Assembly (NCBI RefSeq): GCF_900111375.1
Contig: NZ_FOHB01000007.1
Location: 1 to 64,000, forward strand
DNA: 64,000 nucleotides
Reading direction: 5' to 3'
Origin: Pedococcus cremeus
GTDB taxonomy: Bacteria; Actinomycetota; Actinomycetes; Actinomycetales; Dermatophilaceae
In this document: one piece after another, positions 1 to 14,930 of the stretch
How the letters are laid out: every line of letters starts with the position of its first letter
Numbering within the stretch: the stretch's first letter is position 1
Notes under the pieces: model-generated
Told to the model about the DNA's origin: nothing
Seen by the model: only the letters and a program-made list of their open reading frames with translations
Databases searched by the model: none
Translations under genes and position numbers: made by a program

Positions 1-223
1 GCGTCCGAACCTTGAGAACTCAACAGCGTGTCAAAAATCGATGCCAATTACCTCGTCTCGAGGTGGCGGCGAACCGGGCTAAAGGTCTGGGGATGCGGTC
101 ATGTCGAACGAAAATCCTTTGGTTGACAATGAATTTCTAGCAATGGCTAGTTGTTCTTGCTCAGTCAGTGAAACAACCCTTCTTGGGTAGCAGTTTCGTG
201 GTCTTCGGGTCACGAGCTAAACA
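1..223 (+). promoter_or_regulatory. rRNA operon leader
   Basis: Transcribed leader of the rrn operon, upstream of mature 16S. At 11-29 it has the block CTTGAGAACTCAACAGCGTG, of a type common in actinobacterial rRNA leaders; a related block with TTGAGAACT sits at 2108-2118 just before 23S. I read these as antitermination or processing elements. A TTGACA at 123-128 has no convincing -10 partner, so the main promoters probably lie before the window. Confidence 0.6.
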
Positions 224-5262
<5,039 letters not shown>

Positions 5263-5360
5263 CTACACACTTCTGCTGAAAAGGCAGAGAAGATTGCTTC
5301 GCGTCCACTGTGCGGTTCCCGAGAAACGGTCGGGAACACCTGATTGACATCTCCATAGAG

Positions 5361-5478
5361 TTTCGGCTGTCATAGCGAAGGGGAAACGCCCGGTCCCATT
5401 CCGAACCCGGAAGCTAAGCCCTTCAGCGCCGATGGTACTGCACTGGTGACGGTGTGGGAGAGTAGGACGCAGCCGAAC
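5361..5478 (+). rRNA. rrf: 5S ribosomal RNA
   Basis: 5S rRNA of about 118 nt. The ends TTTCGGCTG and CAGCCGAAC pair as the terminal helix, and the internal CCATTCCGAACCCGGAAG loop is present. It is the third member of the rrn operon, about 100 nt after 23S. Confidence 0.96.
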
Positions 5479-5488
5479 ATACTTTGAA

Positions 5489-5520
5489 GAAAGGCCCCGC
5501 ACTCAGTGCGGGGCCTTTCT
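5489..5520 (+). terminator. rrn operon terminator
   Basis: Hairpin: AAAGGCCCCGCAC, short loop, GTGCGGGGCCTTT, followed by TCT. It lies directly after 5S and is the likely intrinsic terminator of the rRNA operon. Confidence 0.88.
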
Positions 5521-5591
5521 GCATTTGCGTCATTCAATGAGGTGGCGTCATTCGATGAGGTTGGGGTGGCGCTACGTCTGCGACGGCACAT

Positions 5592-5628
5592 GAGGAAAGG
5601 CCCGGCTCTGGTGAGCCGGGCCTTTCCT
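5592..5628. terminator. second, probably bidirectional, terminator
   Basis: Perfect hairpin AGGAAAGGCCCGGCTC / GAGCCGGGCCTTTCCT around a short loop. It lies between the rRNA operon and the 3' end of the minus-strand peptidase gene, so it can back up rrn termination and end the peptidase mRNA. Confidence 0.85.
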
Positions 5629-5662
5629 CATGTGTGGGTGCGTCAGGTCATGCGTGAATGCG

Positions 5663-7201
5663 TCAGGGTTGGCTGGCGCGGGTGACGAAGTCCGCGAGGT
5701 CCGCGCTCTGCTGCAGTCGGCTCGGCTCGTGCACGTACATCATGTGGCCGGCCTCGTAGTAGGCGTGCTCGATGTTGTCGACCAGGGACTGCGGCACCTG
5801 CAGGTGGGCGATGACGTCCTGCGCTGCGAAGTACGGGGTGGCGCCGTCGTGGTAGCCGTAGGCCACGTGAACCCGCAGGTGCGGGTTGGCGCGCATGGCC
5901 CGGGCCAGCTTGGGTGCGACGTTGACCGCCCGGCCCTCGAACTCCTTGTACGACCACTCCTCGTGCGCCTTGGCCGAGATCTGCACGTAGGGAAGGTCGT
6001 TCTTGTACTCGAGCTCGCTGCGCACGTAGTGGTTCCAGGCGGCGGCATACGGGCCGGCGATGGCGTCGTGGCTGGGGTCGGCGTCGTAGGCCTCGGCGAG
6101 AGCGCTGCCCAGCGGCCCGGTGAAGCGGCTGTCGAGCCGTCCGACGGCCAGGCGCTGGTCGCGCAGCAGCTCGGTGAAGAAGCGCACGTGCTCGATGCGC
6201 AGGTCGGCGCGGTCGACGTAGTCCTCGCTCAGGCCGGTGAGCCGGGCGAGGGTGGTGACGGCCTCGGCGCGCTCCGCGCGGGTGAGCCGGTTGCCGCGGG
6301 AGAGCACCCACGGGTAGTCGCGCGCGGCATACCCCTCGGCCTCAGCGAGCACGCTGCGCAGGCTCCGCCGGCCGTGCTTGCCGTGGTAGTGCGCGACGGC
6401 GGCATAGGTCGGCAGGAAGTTGGCGTACCCGCGGTCCTCCGGCTCGTGCAGGCCGATCGACCCGAGGTCGAGCACGCTGGAGATCAGCATGACGCCGTTG
6501 AGGTACATGCCGTGGCGGGTCTGCAGGTGCTCCGCCAGCGCGGCGGCTCGCAGGGTGCCGTAGGACTCGCCGGCCAGGAACTTGGGCGACATCCAGCGGT
6601 TGTGCCGGGTGGTCCACAGCCGGATCAGCTCGCCGACGCTCTCGATGTCGCCGGTGTAGCCGTGGTAGTCCTTCGTGGTCCCGCCCTCGACCGCGCGCGA
6701 GTACCCGGTGGAGACCGGGTCGATGAACACGAGGTCGCTGACCGCGAGCAGCGACTGGGCGTTGTCCTCGAGGGCGTACGGGGGAGCGAGGAGCTCGCCG
6801 ACGTCGCCCATGACGACCCGCCGGGGACCGAACAGGCCGAGGTGCAGCCAGACCGAGGACGAACCCGGCCCGCCGTTGAAGGCGAACGTGACCGGGCGGT
6901 TCGTCCCGGCCGGGGCGTCGACGACGTAGGCGGTCAGGGACATCTCGGCCTTGGGCTTGAAGCCCGTGAACTTTCCGTCCTCGAAGACCTCGTCGCGCAG
7001 CACCACGCGCCCCGTGGTTGCGGTGTAGCGCAGGGTGCGGCGGCCGACCCGGAGCGTGTGCCGGGTGGTGACCACGTCGTCCTGCGGCGAGGCCGGGGTG
7101 GTCGTCACGGTGTGTCCGCCGTTCTGGTGCCCGGTGTCGTCGGGGGCCTGCCCCGTGGACGGAGCAGGTGCGGGGCGGGTGTCGGCGGTCTCGTCGGCCA
7201 T
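5663..7201 (-). CDS. S10 family serine carboxypeptidase-like protein
   Basis: Predicted serine peptidase of family S10 (serine carboxypeptidases), 512 aa. Visible family marks are the oxyanion-hole block FNGGPGSSS, the nucleophile elbow GESYG with Ser at about residue 213, a late Asp in YGYHDGATP and the His in GHMMYVH. No signal peptide or membrane segment is visible: the N-terminus is a low-complexity Pro/Ala/Thr stretch of about 35 residues, so secretion is not supported. I chose ATG 7201 rather than GTG 7210 because TAGGGT at 7209-7214 (minus strand) sits 7 nt before it, fitting a leaderless -10 element, and would overlap the upstream start. It is divergent from exonuclease III with a gap of about 50 bp and ends beside the bidirectional terminator. 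The substrate is unknown. Confidence 0.85.
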   Translation of the reverse strand: MADETADTRPAPAPSTGQAPDDTGHQNGGHTVTTTPASPQDDVVTTRHTLRVGRRTLRYTATTGRVVLRDEVFEDGKFTGFKPKAEMSLTAYVVDAPAGTNRPVTFAFNGGPGSSSVWLHLGLFGPRRVVMGDVGELLAPPYALEDNAQSLLAVSDLVFIDPVSTGYSRAVEGGTTKDYHGYTGDIESVGELIRLWTTRHNRWMSPKFLAGESYGTLRAAALAEHLQTRHGMYLNGVMLISSVLDLGSIGLHEPEDRGYANFLPTYAAVAHYHGKHGRRSLRSVLAEAEGYAARDYPWVLSRGNRLTRAERAEAVTTLARLTGLSEDYVDRADLRIEHVRFFTELLRDQRLAVGRLDSRFTGPLGSALAEAYDADPSHDAIAGPYAAAWNHYVRSELEYKNDLPYVQISAKAHEEWSYKEFEGRAVNVAPKLARAMRANPHLRVHVAYGYHDGATPYFAAQDVIAHLQVPQSLVDNIEHAYYEAGHMMYVHEPSRLQQSADLADFVTRASQP

Positions 7202-7251
7202 GGCGGTCACCCTAGTGCGGAGCAGCCCTGCCGAGCACGGACAATAGGGAC

Positions 7252-8039
7252 ATGCGAGTGATCACGGCCAACGTCAACGGCATCCGGGCCTGCGCCCGAC
7301 GCGACGGAGTGCAGTGGCTCGCCGACCAGGGGGCCGACGTGCTCTGCCTGCAGGAGGTGCGGGCCACCGACGCCCAGCTCGGCCAGGCGCTCGACGAGGC
7401 CGGCCTCGGTGGCTGGCACGTCGCGCACACCGAGGCGGCGGACAAGGGGCGCGCCGGGGTCGCCGTCATCAGCCGGCTCGAGCCGCTGCGCGTGCAGGTG
7501 GGCGTCGGACCCGAGGAGTTCGATGCGAGCGGCCGATGGGTCGAGGTCGACCTGCCCAGTCCTGCGGGCGTGGTCAGCGTCGTCTCCACCTACGTGCACA
7601 CCGGGGAGGCCGACACCCCACGGCAGCTGGAGAAGTACCGCTTCCTCGACGCCGTCACTGCCCGGCTGCAGGCCTGGGCCGCCGAGGGCGCCCTGGCCGT
7701 GGTCACCGGTGACCTCAACGTCGCCCACCGCGAGGACGACCTGAAGAACTGGAAGGGCAACCTCAAGAAGGCCGGCTTCCTGCCCGAGGAGCGCGCCTAC
7801 TTCGACCGATGGTTCGAGTTCGGCGACTGGGTGGACACGCACCGCGAGCTGCACGGGCCCGGGCCGGGTCCCTACACCTGGTGGTCGTGGCGAGGGAAGG
7901 CGTTCGACAACGATGCCGGGTGGCGTATCGACTACCAGCTCGCGAGCCGGGCGCTGGCGAAGACCGCGGTGGCTGCCTCCGTGGGCCGCGCCGCGGCCTA
8001 CGACCAGCGGTGGAGCGACCACGCCGCGGTGACGGTCGA

Positions 8040-8055
<16 letters not shown>
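7252..8055 (+). CDS. xth: exodeoxyribonuclease III (AP endonuclease family)
   Basis: Mg-dependent exonuclease III / apurinic endonuclease, 267 aa, the usual length, acting in base-excision repair in the cytoplasm. The exonuclease-endonuclease-phosphatase motifs are in order: NVNGIRA near the N-terminus, LQE (metal-binding Glu) near residue 36, GDLNVAHREDDL in the middle and WSDHAAV with the catalytic His at the C-terminus. GACAAT at 7240-7245 lies 6 nt before the ATG, so the mRNA is probably leaderless. The 3' end overlaps convergent galK by 16 bp. Confidence 0.93.
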
Positions 8056-9241
<1,186 letters not shown>

Positions 9242-9245
<4 letters not shown>

Positions 9246-10396
9246 CGGCCAGCCTCGCGCGGTTCGCCCACGTCGCCCGTCTTGCCCACCTCGCGCAGCC
9301 GCGCGGCGATCCGCTCGGGCGGCACGTCGTTGACCCAGCCGCCGACGCCGGACTCGGAGCCGGCGAGGTACTTCAGCTTGCCGGGGGAGCGCAGCACCGA
9401 CATCACCTGCAGGTGCAGCCGGGAGATGTCGCGGCCGACGTGCACCGGCGCCTGGTGCCAGCCGGCGATGTAAGGAAGCCGTGGGCTCTGGCCGTCGCGG
9501 GCGGGGTAGTAGCGGTCGAGCCTGCGCAACAGGTCGAGGTAGACCTCCGCGAGCTCGTCGCGCTCCTCGCCGGTCAGGGCGACGAGGTCGGGCACGTCAC
9601 GGTGCGGCGCGAGGTGCACCTCGACCGGCCAGCGGGCGGCATACGGCACGTAGGCGCTCCAGTGCTCCCCCTCGAGCACCATGCGCGAGCCGTCGGCGCG
9701 CTCGGCGGCGAGGACATCGGCCCCGAGCACCCTCCCGGTGCGGTCGTGGTGGCGGCGCGCCTCGGCGAGCAGCGACTGCGTGCGCGCCGGGACGAAGGGG
9801 TAGGCGTAGATCTGCCCGTGCGGGTGGTGCAGGGTCACGCCGATCTCCTGTCCGCGGTTCTCGAACGGGAAGACGTGCTCCACCCTGGCCTGGCGCGAGA
9901 GCTCGGCGGTGCGGTCGGCCCAGGCCTCGACGACCGTGCGCGCCCGCGACGGCGTGAGGGAGGCGAAGCTGGCGTCGTGGTCGCTGGTGAAGCAGACGAC
10001 CTCGCACCGGCCGTGGGCCGGCACGTGCTCGAGCAGCCCGTGCGCGGCGGCTCCCTCCTCGGCGTGGGCGGAGAAGGACGGGAAGCGGTTCTCGAAGACG
10101 ACCACGTCGTAGTCAGCCTCGGGGATCTCCGAGGGCACGGTGCCGCGGCCCGTGGGGCAGAGGGGGCACTCGTTCTTCGGCGGCAGGAAGGTGCGGTTGA
10201 GCCGGTGCCCGGCGATGGCGACCCAGTCGCCGGTCAGGGGGTCGCGGCGCAGCTGGCCGGCGAGGGCCCGCTCGCCGAGGTCGCGGGAGTCCTCCGCGGT
10301 CCTCGGCGCGGACGCCCGGTCGTCGTAGTAGAGGATCTCGCGCCCGTCGGCGAGCAGCCGGCGGGTGCGGCGGATGGTGGGGGTCGCCTGGGTCAT
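9242..10396 (-). CDS. galT: galactose-1-phosphate uridylyltransferase
   Basis: Transfers UMP between UDP-glucose and galactose-1-phosphate, second Leloir step, 384 aa. It has the zinc-binding pair NECPLCP near residue 76, and the active site HHPHGQIYAY whose second His carries the uridylyl group. The length is normal. It overlaps deoR upstream and galK downstream by 4 bp each, so the three are coupled. No UDP-glucose 4-epimerase gene is in the window, so galE must be elsewhere. Confidence 0.95.
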
Positions 10397-11199
10397 GCCG
10401 TGCGTCCCTGCCCGGCCGCCTCCGGCAGCGGCGGTGCCACGACGAGCTCACCGACGAGGTCCTTCAGCGTGGTCCGGGCCCGCTCGGAGAGGCCGCTGTC
10501 GGTGACCAGCTGGTCGACCTCGCTGAGCTCGGTGATGGTGCTGAGCCCTACGGTGCCCCACTTGGTGTGGTCGGCGAGCACGCACAGCCGACGGGCGGTC
10601 TCGATCATGGCGCGGTTGGTCTCCGCCTCCACGAGGTTCGGGGTGGTCAGCCCGGCGCGGGCGTCCATGCCGTGCACGCCGAGGAAGAGGCGGTCGACGT
10701 GCAGCATGCGCAGGGCCGACACCGCCACGGGTCCGACGAGCGCGTCGGACGGCGTGCGCACCCCGCCGGTGAGCACCACCGTCTGGCCCGGGGTGCCCGA
10801 CTCGTGGAGCAGCTGCGCCACCGGGATGGAGTTGGTGACGACGGTCAGGTCGGGCACGCCCCGCACGGCACGGGCGAACTCGTACGTCGTGGTGCCCGCG
10901 GAGATGCCGATCGAGGCGCCCGGCTCGACCAGGGCGGCGGCCGCGGCGGCGATGGCCTCCTTCTCGCGGGTCATGAGCGCGGACTTCGCTGAGAAACCCG
11001 GCTCCTCGCTGCTGCGCCCGCCGACCGCCATCGCCCCGCCGTGCACCCGCTCGACGAGGCCCTCGCGGGCCAGCTGCTCGATGTCGCGGCGCACCGTCAT
11101 GTCGGAGACGCCGAGGTGCTGCACGAGGTCGGCGACGCGGACGGCGCCGGACTCGGCGACGAGGGCGGCGATGGTGGCCCGGCGCTGGCTGGCGAGCAT
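10393..11199 (-). CDS. DeoR-family transcriptional regulator of the galactoside operons
   Basis: Sugar-phosphate-responsive repressor, 268 aa. The N-terminal DeoR helix-turn-helix is visible at about residues 6-55 (VRVADLVQHLGVSDMTVRRD), followed by a DeoR sensor domain with the phosphate-binding pattern GISAGTTTYEFAR. It is encoded inside the operon, between the beta-galactosidase (3 bp gap) and galT (4 bp overlap). From position I infer that it controls the two divergent galactoside operons, probably releasing DNA on binding a galactose-derived phosphate. TGTTGA half-sites occur in both promoters. Confidence 0.9.
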   Translation of the reverse strand: MLASQRRATIAALVAESGAVRVADLVQHLGVSDMTVRRDIEQLAREGLVERVHGGAMAVGGRSSEEPGFSAKSALMTREKEAIAAAAAALVEPGASIGISAGTTTYEFARAVRGVPDLTVVTNSIPVAQLLHESGTPGQTVVLTGGVRTPSDALVGPVAVSALRMLHVDRLFLGVHGMDARAGLTTPNLVEAETNRAMIETARRLCVLADHTKWGTVGLSTITELSEVDQLVTDSGLSERARTTLKDLVGELVVAPPLPEAAGQGRTA

Positions 11200-11202
11200 C
11201 TC

Positions 11203-13185
11203 TCAGCCCTCTCGCACGACGGCGACGTCGCCGGGCTCGAGCCGCACACCGTCGACGGGTCGGTCGGCGACGAGGTCGTGTCCGGACGCGTTCACGGACT
11301 GGGGCTGGTCGGTGTGGTTGGCCAGGAAGAGCCAGGACCCGTGCCCGCTCCTGCGCCGGACGGCCTCGACGCCGGGTGGGACCTCGGCCGCGGGCGTGAC
11401 CCCGCCGGCGTCGAGGACCTGCCCGAGCAGCGCGTTGAAGGTGGCGTCGTCGGGGAGCGTGCTGAGGTACCACGCAGCCCCCCGGCCCTCGGCGCGGCGG
11501 GTGGTGCAGGGCCGGCCCCGCAGCGGGCCCGCGGCATACCGGTCGAGGACCTCGGCGTCGACGGCGGTGAGGTCCTCGCTCCACAGGTGGCCCGAGCCGG
11601 AGCCGAGGGCGACGGTCTCGCCGGGCATGAGGGGGAAGAACTCCTCGACGCGCACACCGAGCACGTCGCGGAAGGCGCCGGGGTAGCCGCCGAGGTGGAC
11701 GTGGTCGTGCTCGTCGCTGATGCCGGAGAAGAAGGTCACGAGCACCTGGGCGCCCGCCTCGGCCGCGGCCGCGACGGCGGCCGCGTGCTCGTCGGTGACC
11801 AGGTAGAGGGTGGGCACGACCACCACCCGGTAGGCCGTGAGGTCGGCCGACGGGTGCACCACGTCGGCGACGACGCCGCGGTCGCGGAGGAGCCGGTGGA
11901 CCGTGTGGGCGACCGCCGGGTACTCCAGTGCCGAGGACGGCATGGCGGGGCCGGACGCCGCCCAGCCGGCCTGGTAGTCCCAGAGGATCGCGACGTCGGC
12001 CTCGACGGTGGAGCCGCGCAGCTCACCGAGCCGCTCCAGCACCTCGCCGAGCCGGCACACCTCCCGGAAGCGCGCGCTGTCGGGTCCGGCGTGCGGCACC
12101 AGGGCGGAGTGGAACTTCTCCGAGCCCGCCCGCGACTGCCGCCACTGGAAGTAGCCGACCGTGTCGGCGCCCCGGGCCACGTGGGCGAGGCTGTCGCGCA
12201 GCGTCTGCCCGGGAGCCTTGGCCGGGTTCACCGGCTGCCAGTTCACCGCGCTCGTGGAGTGCTCCATGAGCATCCACGGCTGCCCTCCCGCCAGGCCGCG
12301 GGTGAGGTCACCGCTGAAGGCGAGCTCCGCGGCCGGGTGCTCGAGCGTGTTGACGACGTAGTGGTCGGTGCTGACGACGTCCTGCTCCGGCGCCCACTGG
12401 TGGTAATCGAGCAGGTCGAAGTGGGCGAGCGTCATGAAGTTGGTCGTGACGGGGACGCCGGGGGAGCGCTCGGTCAGCACGGCCTTCTCGGCACGGTAGA
12501 AGTCGAGCAGGGTGTCGGACCCGAAGCGCGCGTAGTCGAGCTGGTGCGTCGGGTTGGCGAAGGTCGTCGTGCGCCGCGGCGGCAGCACCTGGTCCCAGTC
12601 GGTGTAGCGCTGGCTCCAGAAGGCCGTGCCCCAGGCGTCGTTGAGGCCCTCGAGGCCGTCGTAGCGCCCGCGCAGCCACCGGCGGAAGGCAGCGGCGCAG
12701 GTGTCGCAGTAGCAGGGGAGGTTGTGGCAGGCGTACTCGTTGGAGACGTGCCACATCGCCAGGGCCGGGTGCTCGTGGTAGCGCTCGGCGAGAGCGGCGG
12801 TCAGCGCGAGGGCGTGCTCGCGGTAGACCGGCGAGCTCGGGCACCAGGCCTGCCGGCTGCCCGGCCAGAGGGTGTGGCCGTCGCGGTCGACCGGCAGGAT
12901 CTCGGGGTAGGCGGCCGAGAGCCAGGGCGGCGGGGTGGCCGTGGCGGTGGCGAGGTCGACCGCGATGCCGGCCTCGTGCAGCAGGTCCATGACCTCGTCG
13001 AGCCAGCCGAAGTCGTACTCGCCCTTGGCCGGCTCGAGCCAGGACCAGGAGAAGACGCCGAGGGTCACGAAGGAGACCCGGGCGCGCCGCATCAGCTCGA
13101 TGTCCTCCCGCCAGGTCGCGCGGGGCCACTGCTCGGGGTTGTAGTCGCCACCGAAGGCGATGCGGTCTGCTGGCCAAGGGCGCAT
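11203..13185 (-). CDS. GH42 family beta-galactosidase
   Basis: Hydrolyses terminal beta-galactosides to galactose, 660 aa, typical for GH42. The catalytic acid is Glu150 in WHVSNEY and the nucleophile is Glu308 in WMLMEHSTS. Cysteines near residues 154-164 (CHNLPCYCDTC) match the GH42 zinc cluster. There is no signal peptide, so it acts in the cytoplasm on imported oligosaccharide. It is first in the minus-strand operon. AACACT lies 7 nt before the ATG as a possible leaderless -10, and it overlaps a TGTTGA-type operator half-site. Confidence 0.94.
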   Translation of the reverse strand: MRPWPADRIAFGGDYNPEQWPRATWREDIELMRRARVSFVTLGVFSWSWLEPAKGEYDFGWLDEVMDLLHEAGIAVDLATATATPPPWLSAAYPEILPVDRDGHTLWPGSRQAWCPSSPVYREHALALTAALAERYHEHPALAMWHVSNEYACHNLPCYCDTCAAAFRRWLRGRYDGLEGLNDAWGTAFWSQRYTDWDQVLPPRRTTTFANPTHQLDYARFGSDTLLDFYRAEKAVLTERSPGVPVTTNFMTLAHFDLLDYHQWAPEQDVVSTDHYVVNTLEHPAAELAFSGDLTRGLAGGQPWMLMEHSTSAVNWQPVNPAKAPGQTLRDSLAHVARGADTVGYFQWRQSRAGSEKFHSALVPHAGPDSARFREVCRLGEVLERLGELRGSTVEADVAILWDYQAGWAASGPAMPSSALEYPAVAHTVHRLLRDRGVVADVVHPSADLTAYRVVVVPTLYLVTDEHAAAVAAAAEAGAQVLVTFFSGISDEHDHVHLGGYPGAFRDVLGVRVEEFFPLMPGETVALGSGSGHLWSEDLTAVDAEVLDRYAAGPLRGRPCTTRRAEGRGAAWYLSTLPDDATFNALLGQVLDAGGVTPAAEVPPGVEAVRRRSGHGSWLFLANHTDQPQSVNASGHDLVADRPVDGVRLEPGDVAVVREG

Positions 13186-13196
13186 GGGGGACAGTG

Positions 13197-13236
13197 TTGA
13201 CCCCGTTCCGCACAGATGTCAACAGAACTCAACATC
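13197..13236. promoter_or_regulatory. putative DeoR operator cluster, beta-galactosidase side
   Basis: TGTTGA at 13197-13202 and its reverse TCAACA at 13221-13226 and 13231-13236. The first overlaps the presumed -10 of the GH42 operon. The same half-site recurs at 13477-13482 before the transporter operon. Assignment to the DeoR protein is inference. The whole 13186-13556 gap holds no gene, only these putative regulatory elements. Confidence 0.45.
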
Positions 13237-13311
13237 CCCGCGAGGGTCCTCGAACTGGCCGCGGGCCACCGCTCGCGGTGGGTGGCGGCGACAACCGGCG
13301 CCACGGCCCGT

Positions 13312-13329
13312 CCAGCCCAATTGGGCTGG
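13312..13329. promoter_or_regulatory. 18-bp perfect palindrome between divergent operons
   Basis: CCAGCCCAATTGGGCTGG reads identically on both strands and sits near the middle of the 371-bp divergent promoter region. It has no loop, so it is more like a protein-binding site than a terminator. The cognate protein is unknown; it does not resemble the TGTTGA half-sites. Confidence 0.4.
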
Positions 13330-13447
13330 GCCGGTGCGGCTTTCGGCGAGAACTTGCGCAGCCTGAAGAGGAATGCGTGGGTGGCGGAGCCCGGCCGCCC
13401 AGTCCGCGACAAGGGTCTTGACAGCGCGACGCCGGACCTTCATCCTC

Positions 13448-13482
13448 GTTCGTTAATGGTGGTTTTTGATCGAACTTGTTGA
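13448..13482. promoter_or_regulatory. putative operator, transporter side
   Basis: An inverted pair GTTCG (13448-13452) / CGAAC (13471-13475) followed by TGTTGA at 13477-13482, in a locally AT-rich stretch (GTTAATGG) about 80-110 bp before the binding-protein gene. It probably contains the promoter of the transporter operon. The shared TGTTGA half-site suggests common regulation with the GH42 operon. Confidence 0.4.
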
Positions 13483-13556
13483 GCGACGCGAGACCACCGG
13501 ACCCCCTGCTCCGCTGCGTGCACCTGCGTGCACCCATGCCCGTCAAAGGAGACGAC

Positions 13557-14900
13557 ATGCCGCGCCCCGCCACCCAGGACGAGTACCTCGCCAGCCTCGT
13601 GCCCGACTCCGTCAAGGGCGTCTCACGCCGGACCCTGCTGCGCGGCGCCCTCGGTGCCGGCGCGCTCCTCGCCACCCCGTCGCTGCTCGCGGCCTGTGGT
13701 GGCGGCAGCAGCTCCAGCGGCAGCTCGGCGACCGGGACGGTGACCCTCGGGTCCAACCAGTCCGACGCCGTGCCGAAGGCCGCCGTGCAGAGCATGGTCA
13801 ACGCCTTCCAGAAGGCGAACTCCGGGCTGACCGTGAAGATCAACACGATCGACCACAACTCGTTCCAGGAGAACATCAACAACTACCTGCAGGGCTCGCC
13901 GGACGACGTCTTCTCCTGGTTCGCCGGCTACCGCATGCGCTTCTTCGCCAAGCGCGACCTCGCCGGCGACATCTCCGACGCCTGGAAGGGCATGTCGGGG
14001 ATGACCGACGCCTTCAAGAAGGCCTCCACCGGCGACGACGGCAAGCAGTACTTCATGCCGGCCACCTACTACCCGTGGGCGATGTTCTACCGCAAGAGCG
14101 TCTTCCAGAAGCACGGCTACGAGGTGCCCAAGACCCTCGACGATCTGCGCACCCTCGGCGCACAGATGAAGAAGGACGGCCTGGTGCCGATCGCCTTCGG
14201 GGACAAGGACGGCTGGCCGGCCATGGGCACCTTCGACCAGCTCAACCTGCGGGTCAACGGCTACGACTTCCACGTCAGCCTGATGGCCGGCCGGGAGCCC
14301 TGGAACAGCGACAAGGTCAAGAAGGTCTTCGACACCTGGGCCGGCCTGCTCGACCTGCACCAGCCCGACGCCCTCGGCCGCACCTGGCAGGAGGCCGCCC
14401 AGACCCTGCAGCAGGGCAAGGCCGGTACCTACCTGCTCGGCTCCTTCGTGGCCCAGCAGTTCAAGCAGGGCGCGGAGCAGGACGACCTGGACTTCTTCGG
14501 CTTCCCCGAGGTCGACTCGACCATCGGTGCCGACGCGGTCGAGGCGCCCATCGACGGCTACATGATGTCCAAGCGGCCCAAGAACGAGGCCGGGGCGCTG
14601 AAGATGCTCAGCTACATCGGCTCCCCGGAGGCGCAGAACGTGCTCGTCAAGGCCGACCCGAGCGTGGTGGCCTCGAATGGCAAGGCCGACACCTCCGGTT
14701 ACACCGCGCTGCAGAAGAAGTCGGCCGAGTTCGTGGCCTCCGCCAAGTCGATCGCGCAGTTCATGGACCGCGACACCCGCCCCGACTTCGCGTCGACGGT
14801 GATGATCCCGGCGATCCAGCAGTTCCTCAAGAACCCCAAGGACATCGACGGGCTGGTCAACAGCATCGAGAAGCAGAAGCAGAGCATCTTCGCCAGCTGA
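13557..14900 (+). CDS. galactoside ABC transporter substrate-binding lipoprotein
   Basis: Family 1 extracellular solute-binding protein, 447 aa, capturing oligosaccharide at the membrane surface. The N-terminus has a twin-arginine-like signal (SRRTLL), a hydrophobic run and a lipobox LLAAC near residue 44, followed by a Gly/Ser linker, so it is predicted to be a Tat-exported lipoprotein. I chose ATG 13557 over an upstream in-frame ATG at 13476 because AAAGGA lies 7 nt before it and homologues begin close to the signal peptide. It heads the operon with two permeases and an alpha-galactosidase; the substrate is inferred as a raffinose-, melibiose- or galacto-oligosaccharide-like sugar. Confidence 0.9.
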   Translation: MPRPATQDEYLASLVPDSVKGVSRRTLLRGALGAGALLATPSLLAACGGGSSSSGSSATGTVTLGSNQSDAVPKAAVQSMVNAFQKANSGLTVKINTIDHNSFQENINNYLQGSPDDVFSWFAGYRMRFFAKRDLAGDISDAWKGMSGMTDAFKKASTGDDGKQYFMPATYYPWAMFYRKSVFQKHGYEVPKTLDDLRTLGAQMKKDGLVPIAFGDKDGWPAMGTFDQLNLRVNGYDFHVSLMAGREPWNSDKVKKVFDTWAGLLDLHQPDALGRTWQEAAQTLQQGKAGTYLLGSFVAQQFKQGAEQDDLDFFGFPEVDSTIGADAVEAPIDGYMMSKRPKNEAGALKMLSYIGSPEAQNVLVKADPSVVASNGKADTSGYTALQKKSAEFVASAKSIAQFMDRDTRPDFASTVMIPAIQQFLKNPKDIDGLVNSIEKQKQSIFAS

Positions 14901-14930
14901 CCGCTGCCGACGACGACCGAGGAAAGCTCC

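Noticed and set aside
5630-7261. Long plus-strand open frame opposite the S10 peptidase
   Set aside because: Composition-driven shadow: the minus strand frame has the full peptidase motif set, while the plus frame is Val/Arg/Gly-rich with no domain. The same applies to long antisense frames over 9218-11686, 11041-13200, 13623-15815, 16543-19047, 23769-25487 and 31751-34768.
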